A stretch of DNA of 64,000 nucleotides from Symsagittifera roscoffensis (taxonomy: Eukaryota > Xenacoelomorpha > Acoela > Convolutidae). Below are positions 55,324 through 64,000 of this stretch, one piece after another (position 1 is the stretch's first letter; the number at the start of each line of letters is the position of its first letter). A program made the translations under genes and the position numbers. The stretch is from NCBI RefSeq assembly GCF_963678635.1, contig NC_087067.1, forward strand, positions 17,683,018-17,747,017. The letters are read 5' to 3'. The notes beneath the pieces are model-generated. The model was not told the origin of the DNA and did not search any database. It saw nothing but the letters and a program-made list of their open reading frames with translations.

Positions 55324-57478
55324 TTCCTTGTTTTGAATTAAACTTTTACACTGTCTAAATATAAATTTTATTAGAATCTAGCCGTTTTTTCCTACCGTTG
55401 AAAATTATTCTGGTGTGTTTTGGTTTTTTAGATTTCCACGCAAACTCAAGTACTACAAACAAGCATTGGAATGGGTTGATTGACATACCAAAATAAAAAC
55501 TTTTCTCTACTATTTTTCGAGGCAACAAAATCCTTTTTTCATCCATTATAATCGATTTTTTTTTCACTTTTGTGAACATTGACAATGAAACTAAATTATA
55601 GCTGTTTTTTTTCCACTTTACTGAGATGCGAGTTTCAACGCACATAAAATCTTTTCTACGTTTTAAATTAAACTAAAGTTGGTTACGTAGGTTACTTGTT
55701 GTTCAATTTAATTTTTTTTTCTGCTTAGGTTACTTTTTTGAATTTGTTCTTTTCAACAATTTTTGTTAAATTATTAGAAATCTTTTTGGGGGGAGGGGGG
55801 TAAAGGGGGGGGGGACAGGTGGACTAATCCCTCTTCCATTACCTCCCTAGCGTTTGCCCATTTACAAATTAGTACAATTAGAAATGGATTGCGCCGTACA
55901 CTCACTTTGCAAAGTTTCCGCATAACTCACTTGATAAATGCAAAAATTCGTGTAAAATTTTGCACGACGCGCGAAACAAAAATTAATGTAATCCATTTTA
56001 ATGTAATTTCCTACTTATTATAAATCCATTATAATGGATTTCAAATGAATTGTAATGCATTTTGTTTTGGCGAGAAAAAATGGGTTTAAATCCATTTTTA
56101 GTCCAATTTTGTTGTCTGAAAGTAACATGGGAATCGATTATACTTACAACATTGTAGACCACGAAAATCCAATATAATCGATTTGCTTTCATTTTTCTTA
56201 AAAGCAGGTTGGTTCAAAAATTTAGTGCTTTCTTGAAAATAAAGGTGTTATAAAATTTTTTAAAAAATTTTGTGCAAAAAGTTATAAAAAATCAAAATTT
56301 TTTTACGTTTTACGTTTTTGACCGACCGACACTGAAACTTTTCAAAAATCTTCTCCATGCCAAAATGTACTTGCCCTCACAGCAGTCAAAGTTTCAGTTT
56401 TTTTGTAACCCACATGCTTTCATTTATGCTTTTATCGTCATAAATAATCATACAATTTTTATTTATAGAATATCTATGACTGACACTTTTTTAATAGCGA
56501 CGGCGCAAGTTACTATCAAAATTAATACTATCAAAATTGCCCCAAAAAATGTTTTTTTTTTCAATTGCACATTTTTTGTACTGAAACAAATATTTTATAA
56601 AAATATTTCATATGGTTTGTTTTTGTATCTCTTGATCAATGCATCGTTGAATAAAAGCTCAAACTTCAAAAAATCACCTTCACTAAACCAGATATTTTCT
56701 GAAAAAAATTTCATTCATTACACAAAGCAAAATTAATGAGAAAAATTCTTGTTTGTTTCAATCTACTGGCATTAATTTTTCAATCAATTGTCAAAGAAAA
56801 AATTTATCTTTTTGCGCTTAGTAAATTTTGATCGATATTCAAATTCAATTTTGTTGTGGATTATTTTTTTGCTTTTTGCACGCTTTAGTTTAAGGAATTT
56901 AAAAAAAAAACGGAATTCAGAGTCAAGTTCAGTAGAAAAATCAAGTCCAGAAATAATTGAATTAGAAAAATTCTTAAGCTAAAAAATAGCTTAATCAACT
57001 TCATTTTTGTGTTGTAATGTTTTTTTGGGAACCTTCAAAATCAGAACTTTTGGAAAAATTGTCATAAAAATTGATATTTTCCAGTCTTCACATATCAAAA
57101 TTTTCTAAGTGGCTTTATTTTAAAACGTAATCTGTGGTTTGAATGGTCCACGGTATGCAGTAGAGTTATTATCAAGTATAAAAAACAACTATCAAATAAA
57201 AACCCCATTGATTGTAATTCGGTTTCTAAATAAATCAAAAATGTATCTCAATGTGGAAAAAAATTGGGGTAATTGTTTTTGGGTTTCAGATTGAATAGGC
57301 AAACCTAACTACTACAAGTTTACATTTTTTTACTACTCTATTTTTGAGGTTAATACAGATCTGAGGAAACCATAGCTTAATCAAAGTCAAAACGTAGTAA
57401 TAAAAGAATGTACAATTTTCACGACACAGATAGTTTTTTGAATGCGACTTTTATTTTATACCCATAATTTTATACTTT
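55324..57478. other. Non-genic part of duplication unit 2
   Basis: Copy of 45541-47694 with a few homopolymer length differences, for example the G-run near 55806. No additional feature. Confidence 0.4.
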
Positions 57479-57675
57479 TATACTTGAGACTCACACTACA
57501 ACTTTTTTGGGGCAAAAAAAATTTGGAAAAATAATTATCTAGCACAGTTCTTTTGTGAAGTGATAGCAATAATAAAACCAAGAATAACGTCGTGCGGAAG
57601 CGTTGCAAACCTTCGAAGCTAAACTTTGAATAAGTCCTTGGACTTGGAGTGTATACTTTGCAGGGGCTAGCCAAT

Positions 57676-58249
57676 TGTAGAGGGTATTAAGGAACCACAA
57701 GTCAGCCTGTATGCCACGATAAAATACTACAGCAGAAATATCTTTGTTTTTACTTCGATAAATGTTAGTTTACCAATTCAACCAAGTTTCTGTGGGACGT
57801 TTTGGGTGAAAATAACACAACCAAATAGTCGTGAAATTTAATTTGTTTGCAAAATTGAAAGAGAAAAAAAACGGGCGAGAGCAGAACTCGTAGAAAACGG
57901 GAATCAAACTGGCGATATTTATTTATGGATAATTTTATGTAGATTCATTTTTTTCGAAGCTAACTTTTATTAATTTTACGAAGCGTACTCTGCGCTAGGC
58001 TAAGATGCCGCAGGTCAGTATTAACAAGGGTTTGTAAAAAGATGGCTGTTAATTACTCAATTGACTGTATTTTAGTTCGCATAAATAAGAGAGTGAACTA
58101 GAGGTCAACACATAACAGCTAGACAGCTTTTAGTTGATTGACAGGCAGGTACCAAACTCACACTTAATTAAAGTATGAGAAATAAGAATAGCAACTAAGA
58201 TGATTGACAACTAGGATGATTGACAACTGAACACATTGTAGCCCCTGAC
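57676..58249 (-). repeat. Candidate 3' LTR of Gypsy-2
   Basis: Minus strand begins TGTCAGGGGCTACA and would end ...CCCTCTACA, giving TGT...ACA termini at a suitable distance after the last ORF. Contains two 'gattgacaactaggat'-like repeats (58200-58226). The matching 5' LTR would lie past the window end, so it is unconfirmed. Confidence 0.35.
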
Positions 58250-58433
58250 ATTTCCGTATGGATGTAAAATTTAAATACATAGTAATTTAAATTTAAATAT
58301 AATAACTACACCTTCAACCTGCCGCCTCAACTATAATGCAACAAACACTTGAGTTTTAACAACTTGAGTTTTAGGCTTATGGCCATCCCTCTCCCTGGGT
58401 TAACGAGTTTTTGAATAAATGTAGAAATAAGAT

Positions 58434-59468
58434 TCATTTCTTTTCTCCCCCTGGATGTTTTCCTGTTTGTTCCGCCCCCTGGATAGTTTCAATCATAACT
58501 CCTCCCATTTTGTCTACTGGCTTTCTCCTTCTAGTACTCCTTCTGGTTCCCGAGCTTTCACTTTGACTGCCTGATTCAACGTCTTCTTCTTGACTACTAT
58601 TTACAAGACACTCCCGCGCCACTAACGCTGGACGTTCCTGGCTTTCCTTCGCTTGTTTTCTTTGGCCCTCTTTTTCTCGCTTAGCTCTTGTCACTCTGGA
58701 TTTGGCTTTAGCTCCCGTTCCTCCTTCCATTACTGTCGTACTGCCGCTTGGGCCTTGTCCCGCCGCAATTGCTTCGCGTCTCGCTAGCATTTCTACCGGT
58801 AGTCTTGCCGGAATGTTCAATGGCTGATCGTCTTCCGTATCCGAACTGTCGGACTCGAAGGTGGCTACTTGTACCGTCCGCGTAGTCTTAGCTCTTTTTG
58901 ATTTCGGGCTCACGACTGCTCCTTTCTTTGCGCTCGCTAGCATATCCTTGAGCGTAGCCGGTTTCCGTTTCTTGGGAAGGTCAGGTTTCGGTTTTGATGC
59001 CACTGCACTTTTCCTAAGAACGGATCCGTTTTTAAGTTTCAAAGTATGTTCGGATTCAGAGATTACATTGGATTTTAGTAATTTATACCGATTTAGGGTC
59101 TTGCTGGTAGTACGCTGGTATAGGATGCGTCCTCCTCCACTCCCCTGGATGTTAGGGCCAGTGTCTCCACTCCCTTGGATTTGTGGTCCAACTTCCGATC
59201 CCTCCCTTGGACATGCGTCCATTTGTTGGTCACTATCCAGCGTGATAGGGGCCCTTCGCAAAGTTGGAGCGTATGTTAGATCCGACCTCTCCTCCCAATT
59301 CGAATGCTGAGGGAATGCAACTTTACTCATCTCAGGATCAGTTTCGTCTAAACACAAACATTTTTGTTTTAAGACGTTCTTCCAATTCAAGTTTTTCAAA
59401 CTTGGTTTTTTCGTAAGGTTTCGTAAAACGGTATTGGCCTCCCTGCCGTGGTGAGCTTCAAAAGGTGT
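58434..59468 (-). pseudogene. Gypsy-2 integrase C-terminus and pol tail
   Basis: Continues the integrase frame after a TAA at 59469-59471 and starts T-P-F-E-A-H-H-G-R, the post-core block found intact in Gypsy-1. It then carries the H-T-L-K-L-K-N-G-S-V-L-R-K-S module shared with Gypsy-1, a lysine-rich region, and R-R-S-T-R-R-R-K-P-V-D-K-M-G near the end, a usual pol terminus. Several I-Q-G tripeptides mark the linkers. Confidence 0.75.
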
Positions 59469-60479
59469 TTATTTAGTAGTTGCATTTTTTGAGAATCGTA
59501 GAGCGCCTAGCGCTTTATCGACCATAGATTCTAGAGACTTATGTTCTTTTTCTGTCGCATATGTTAAGACAAAATTCTTCAAACTTCCTATTGTCCGTTC
59601 AACGGACCCCGTGCCTCGATGATCATTCACTGGGGAGTACATTAGCTCGATTCCTTCTTCGTTACAGAAGCTTTTAAATTTATTAGAAGTAAAACATGAT
59701 CCCTGATCAACGTGAATCTTCCGAGGTACTCCATGATGCGATATGTACTTATTAAGGAATTTTAAGACCTTATCTGACGTATTAGTCGTAGTAACCATTG
59801 CTGACGGCCACCTTGAGAATCGGTCCGTAGCAACCAAAACGTATTTCTTACTTTCGTTCAAGTAATTTATCGGCCCCCAGAAATCCAATTGTAAACATTC
59901 ATTGGGTTCCCTTGGTTCTGGGATTTTGCCCATGTCTCCCTTGGGTAACAAAGGTTTTAGATTCTTACCCGCTTCCGTGCATTGCTGACAGTACGTGGCC
60001 TTTGCTGCCAAACTGCGGTACATGTAAGGATACCAGACGTCACGCGCTGCTTCGAACATATTTCTTTTACCGTGATGGTAATAGTGTATCCGCGATTCAA
60101 CTGGGACTTGCAAAGGTAAAGGGATGACCAACCGTCCATCCAAACACACACAATCGTCCCGTAACGACAGATCGTTAGCGTATTGAGCCCAGTACTTCCC
60201 AATCTTTAGGAGTTCTTCTTTCAAGTTTGTCTTCTTCTCCAATGCTTCTTTTACTCGTACTAAGTTCACATCCGCTGGTATGTTCGAGGCAACAAATTCT
60301 AAATTAAAAAAGTTCTGGTAACGATTGAGACTTTTTGATAACCTTGCAATCACGGGGAATGATGGACATAATTTGCTGATTCGGATTAACAGTAGGAAAA
60401 AGCTCGCCTGGAAATTTCGAAGGTATGGAAAGTACTGTATTAATTTTGGAATCCCGTGTGTTTTTAGTAATTGCAACAA
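59469..60479 (-). pseudogene. Gypsy-2 integrase
   Basis: Zinc-binding H-H...C-x2-C region near 60075-59975, then the DD35E core: Asp in Q-L-D-F-W-G-P (about 59890), Asp in V-D-Q-G-S-C-F (about 59717) and Glu in G-S-V-E-R-T (about 59607), with 35 residues between the last two. Upstream the frame is joined out of phase to 60304-61050, so at least one frameshift near 60300 separates it from RNase H. It ends at a TAA that interrupts the domain. Confidence 0.8.
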
Positions 60480-61125
60480 TTTCAGGGTTAATGACAGTTA
60501 TTTCATCGCTACTCAATAAGTTTTCATCTAATCTAAGCGGAGAGTTGATCTGAGGTTGTAGTATATTCGGATTGTTAGTTTGGGAATCAATTGTATCGTT
60601 TTCAACATTTCCAATTTCAAATACTGGGAAAGAACAATTAGAGTCGCTATCCATTTTGTTTGAGTGTTTGGATGTAGGCAAATTTAACCGTCTTCCAAGG
60701 GAACAATATATAGAGCACACTGAATGTCCCTTGGATTTATTTGATTTACGCGTTATGCAAATTGATCGTTTCCTATTGGTCGTTGTCTTCACGCATGACT
60801 TTCCGCCCTCAACCGTCGCTGGTTGTATGCATGTTATTTGTTCTCGCTTGTGATTGGATGAAAACCGTCTAGACTGTTTAGAACCAGTTTCTCGAATATT
60901 CTGATAATTTCGTTTACCAAGGGGTTTTAATTCATTTGTAAAACCAAGGGATTTTCTGATCGAAGCGATTTTTGCCACGGTGAACAAATTATCATATTGA
61001 CTTATCGGTTTAGGGGGTTCGCTAGGATGCCTCGACAAATAATCTGCCAATCCAATCTTGGCGCCCGGTTTGTGTTCTATTACAAAGTCAAAAGGAATCA
61101 GTCTGTCCAGCCAACGTGTCAGTCT
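60304..61125 (-). pseudogene. Gypsy-2 linker between RNase H and integrase
   Basis: Begins with the end of the RNase H/connection region (R-L-T-R-W-L-D-R-L-I-P-F-D-F near 61110-61075 and A-D-Y-L-S-R-H-P near 61050) in a frame shifted from the RT ORF at a T6 run near 61125. The rest is a poorly conserved, Asn/Ser-rich linker. Confidence 0.65.
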
Positions 61126-63075
61126 TTAAAAAAGTGTTTTGTTTTTCCTGTCATTCCCGTTAAGTAATGAAATTAAAGCCTTATGATCGGTAATGACTGT
61201 AAATGATCTCCCTAGGATGTAATTTCTGAAATACTCGGCCCCCCATACCACTGCCAGCATCTCAAGCTCGTTAGTGGAATATTTTTTCTCGGCTGCGTTT
61301 AAGAATCGTGATGCAAAAGATATAGGGCGCCACCCTTCGGTACCCAATTGCTCTAAAACCGCTCCAAGGCCATTGTGACTTGCATCGCAAACAACTCTAA
61401 TATCCTTATGAATATCAAAGTGTTTTAATTCAACTATGTTCGCTACCCCCATTTTAATATTTTGGAAAGCATTTTCACATTCCTCGGTCCAGTTATATTC
61501 GTTCTTCTTGCTGAGGAGTGGCCTTAATGGAGCTGACATCTCCGCTATCGCCGGTAAATATTTATGCAAGCTGTGGATTGAGCCCATAAATAACTTTAAT
61601 TGCGTGACTGTTTTAGGAGCTTTTAGTGCGTCTATCGGCGATGTTTTTCGTTTAAGAGGCGTAACCCCCGTTTCGGTTATACGATGGCCAAGCCACTCGC
61701 ATTCGCGTTTCGCAAACTCGCATTTTGGTAACTTCAAGGATATGTTTTCGTGGTTTAGTTTCCGGAGGATCTTTTCAACCAAGGAGATATGTTCTACTTC
61801 CGTTCCCTTGGTTGTAACCAAAATATCATCAATAAACGCGTTCGCTTGTGGGAATTCGTTTAAAATTGAGTCCATTACTCGCTGGAACTCTGCCGGCATT
61901 GACGTTAGCCCGTAAAACCCTGTTCGGAAGCGGTAAGTTCCTGTCGACCGTCCGCCCACCAAAGAAAAATTACAGTGCACGCTTGTTTCTTCACTAAGCG
62001 GTAGTTGCCCATACGCGTACGTTAGGTCCATCGTAGTAAAGTACACGTCCCCTTGTTTTTTCTCGGATATAAGTTGTCCTATTGTATCTACAAGTTCTTC
62101 TATATTTGGCATCTGGTATTTGTTTTTATGCACTTGTTTATTAAGCTCTCGTGATTCCAATGCTAATTTTATGGACCCGTCTTTTTTCACGGTGATGACG
62201 ATCGGAGAAACAAAGTATCGATCCGAACACTCTTTCAATTTTTCTATATGTCCCTGAGTTAATAGCTTATCGATTTCTTTGTCCACTTTTTCTTGGAGCG
62301 TTACCGGCACTCTCCGTCCCTTCTGCTGCACCGGTACAAGATTTTTGAAAAATTCTGCTTGAACTTTGTAGTTCCTAATTTTTCCAACTCTAGTAAAAAG
62401 TTTTGGGAATAGCTTACTGAAGTATGATTGCCATTGATCCATCTGCTCATCCTCTGGTTCATCGTGCCCCTCCTTGCATGAATTGTCCTCCGCCCCCTGG
62501 ATGTTCATGACTTCCCCCCTTGGATCTGCTTGCATCAACTGGAGTCCAAGTTTCCCCATCAAATCACGTCCCACGATGGATGGTCTGGTCCCCCCAATGA
62601 CTCGGACTTCTGCTGTCGTCTTCCAGCCGTTTGATGCTAACTCGAGTTCCATTCTGCCCAACATCTTGATCCGATTGTTACTGTAGTCTCGAAATTCGTC
62701 ATCGTCAGTGTTATCCTGCTTCAAGTTGATTCCCGCTCTTCCCACTGTTCTTCTCAAATCTTCTAGTGTTAGAATGGAAATCGGCGATCGACTGTCGATC
62801 CAGATGTTCATCGGGTGCCCATTAATGAATATTTTGAGTTTAGGCCCGGCAACTTTCAACACCGTTTCTTTCTTCCGTCGAATTGCCATAACCATGTAAT
62901 CGTCTGAACTTTCTGATGACCAGCTGTGGTGTTCTCGTTTAACGAAACCTACTGAATTTGCCGCAGCTTGGGGCTCCACGTCATCCGAGGGGGTATCTTC
63001 TTCGTCGAAGAGTTCATCCCCTTGGATCAGTCCAACTGGTTGTCCCCCCCCCTGGATTGTCGTTTTCCACGGCAA
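61126..63075 (-). CDS. pol: Gypsy-2 pol, protease-RT-RNase H part
   Basis: Overlaps the gag end by about 50 bp in the -1 frame. Protease box I-D-S-R-S-P-I-S-I-L near 62795, far box I-V-G-R-D-L-M-G near 62570. RT: T-M-D-L-T-Y-A-Y-G-Q-L near 62020 and a standard F-I-D-D-I-L near 61835. RNase H: C-D-A-S-H-N-G near 61385 and T-D-H-K-A-L-I near 61175. The frame breaks at 61126. Upstream of the protease lies an acidic linker with two I-Q-G repeats. Confidence 0.85.
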   Translation of the reverse strand: MPWKTTIQGGGQPVGLIQGDELFDEEDTPSDDVEPQAAANSVGFVKREHHSWSSESSDDYMVMAIRRKKETVLKVAGPKLKIFINGHPMNIWIDSRSPISILTLEDLRRTVGRAGINLKQDNTDDDEFRDYSNNRIKMLGRMELELASNGWKTTAEVRVIGGTRPSIVGRDLMGKLGLQLMQADPRGEVMNIQGAEDNSCKEGHDEPEDEQMDQWQSYFSKLFPKLFTRVGKIRNYKVQAEFFKNLVPVQQKGRRVPVTLQEKVDKEIDKLLTQGHIEKLKECSDRYFVSPIVITVKKDGSIKLALESRELNKQVHKNKYQMPNIEELVDTIGQLISEKKQGDVYFTTMDLTYAYGQLPLSEETSVHCNFSLVGGRSTGTYRFRTGFYGLTSMPAEFQRVMDSILNEFPQANAFIDDILVTTKGTEVEHISLVEKILRKLNHENISLKLPKCEFAKRECEWLGHRITETGVTPLKRKTSPIDALKAPKTVTQLKLFMGSIHSLHKYLPAIAEMSAPLRPLLSKKNEYNWTEECENAFQNIKMGVANIVELKHFDIHKDIRVVCDASHNGLGAVLEQLGTEGWRPISFASRFLNAAEKKYSTNELEMLAVVWGAEYFRNYILGRSFTVITDHKALISLLNGNDRKNKTLF

Positions 63076-63992
63076 GTCCTCTCAAAGTGCCCAATCTTTT
63101 TGTAGAAGTTGCATGTGACGGCTCTTGCTGGGCATCGTTGTCGGTGTTCTGGGGTGAAGTTCGGTTGATCGCAGTTGTAACATCTGCGCTCTTGCATTCG
63201 ATCGGTTGTTCGACCTCCTCCACAATTTGGGTATTGACCCCGTCCCCTTGGCATTCCTCGTCCCCTGGATCCGCGAATATTACTGACTGGTTCCGTTTTG
63301 ATCTGTAGGGAACCCCCTGGCGATGGATGCGCCATTCCCGTGGAACCGGATACGGCGCCCTTGTAGCTCCTTGCGTATTTGTCTCCTCTTTCATATGACA
63401 TTGCGATGCGCAATGCTTCTTCCGGGGTTTTAGTTTCCCGACACAGCTCGTTCTGTGCGTCCCTGTTCCTCATGTTGAAAATAAATATGTCTCTCACCAT
63501 TTTCCGCTCCTGGGTGCCCAAATTGCATCTTGCCGCCATTCCGCTAAGTTCTGCATAGAACGATTCTAGACTCTCACCCTCCTTTTGTTTACTCGACAAC
63601 ATTTGGTACATCTCGTACGTTTCGTTCCGCTCTTTCTGAAAAAGAGTTACACAGGTATCCAAAAAACGTGGGTATCGTATTGTTTCCATATCTAAGTGTG
63701 GGTGTTGATTATGCAAGGCTCTCTGTCCCTCATGTCCCAGGCATAAATACAGATTCGATATCAGTGTACGTTCACCTTCTGCCCGTGGTTTTCCACCAAT
63801 GTCACCCAGGTCTGCCATCTGTGCTTCAGTTAATGTCGATGGAAAGTAGTAGTCTGACGAGACTAGTCCATGTTTCGCCACCATTGCCCAATGAAATCGT
63901 TGTTTCCAGTGTTCCCATAAAAGTTGCGGTTCCGCCTGAGTTGGAGGCCAGAAAGCTACAATTCCAAGGGGGTTTTTCCCCCCACCATCCAC
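63027..63992 (-). CDS. gag: Gypsy-2 gag (5' end off window)
   Basis: At least 321 residues. The capsid part contains E-S-L-E-S-F-Y-A-E-L-S-G-M-A-A-R-C, the counterpart of the Gypsy-1 motif. Zinc knuckle 1 (C-x2-C-x8-H-x3-C) is followed by a second in which the second Cys is Tyr (C-N-F-Y-K-K-I-G-H-F-E-R-T-C), so it is probably defective. The frame is open to the window edge, reading A-Q-P-V upstream of the GTG at 63992; the true ATG should lie 2-4 bp beyond the window. The gag stop follows a G9 run where pol enters by -1 frameshift. Confidence 0.85.
   Translation of the reverse strand: MDGGGKNPLGIVAFWPPTQAEPQLLWEHWKQRFHWAMVAKHGLVSSDYYFPSTLTEAQMADLGDIGGKPRAEGERTLISNLYLCLGHEGQRALHNQHPHLDMETIRYPRFLDTCVTLFQKERNETYEMYQMLSSKQKEGESLESFYAELSGMAARCNLGTQERKMVRDIFIFNMRNRDAQNELCRETKTPEEALRIAMSYERGDKYARSYKGAVSGSTGMAHPSPGGSLQIKTEPVSNIRGSRGRGMPRGRGQYPNCGGGRTTDRMQERRCYNCDQPNFTPEHRQRCPARAVTCNFYKKIGHFERTCRGKRQSRGGDNQLD
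63043..63051 (-). promoter_or_regulatory. Candidate -1 frameshift site (G9) at the Gypsy-2 gag/pol overlap
   Basis: In the gag frame the run is read A-GG GGG GGG G-AC, giving a G GGG GGG heptamer that satisfies the X XXY YYZ slip rule. The pol frame lies at -1. A run this long can also vary by replication slippage, so it may instead be a mutation. Confidence 0.5.
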
Positions 63993-64000
63993 TGGCTGCG

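Larger units (their letters stand above)
47695..57478 (+). repeat. Tandem duplication, unit 2
   Basis: Second copy of 37911-47694. Differences are scattered substitutions and homopolymer length changes. Begins inside the Gypsy-1 3' region and ends where unique sequence (TTATACTTGAGACTC) starts. Confidence 0.95.

Overview
The window is AT-rich, intron-bearing animal DNA dominated by transposable elements: BEL/Pao and Ty3/gypsy LTR retrotransposons, two kinds of LINE, and at least three families of short terminal-inverted-repeat elements. No bacterial operon structure is present. An invertebrate is likely from the mix of elements, but the sequence does not let me name the organism. Host coding sequence is sparse and appears as short exons with GT-AG borders. 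Exon calls rest on splice signals, reading phase and composition only.

Layout. 0.7-1.3 kb (minus): a possible two-exon secreted peptide gene. 1.8-3.0 and 16.0-17.1 kb: two diverged copies of one unnamed dispersed repeat, either side of the array. 3.9-16.0 kb: a head-to-tail array of nine BEL/Pao-type LTRs (about 720 bp) alternating with internal segments. Eight internal segments are reduced to about 460 bp and carry a large inverted repeat; one (7.4-9.4 kb) still holds decayed pol. Each LTR carries a tRNA-like stretch with RNA polymerase III A and B boxes. 17.7-19.7 kb: short exon-like pieces of a minus-strand host gene. 18.8-24.9 kb: a dense cluster of hAT-like MITEs, two with perfect 8-bp target duplications. 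25.2-25.7 kb: a long inverted repeat. 27.9-34.2 kb: an old APE-type LINE split by a second LINE of a different type, with a 10-bp target duplication and a poly(A) tail.

35.2-57.5 kb: a plus-strand host gene for a Cys-rich single-pass membrane protein. A nearly complete Ty3/gypsy element (37034-43990, antisense, 5-bp target duplication CATTG, 215-bp LTRs) sits in one of its introns. A recent direct tandem duplication of about 9.78 kb (37911-47694 and 47695-57478) copied most of this element and the last two host exons. The second gypsy copy therefore lacks a 3' LTR and carries a gag frameshift. 57.7-64.0 kb (minus): a second, related but decayed gypsy element whose 5' end runs off the window.

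The parts worth most attention are the Pol III-boxed LTR array with its internal foldback, the gypsy element whose gag, pol and C-terminal ORF lie in one frame separated by two stop codons, the gag start codon that straddles the LTR/primer-binding-site junction, and the duplicated host exons.
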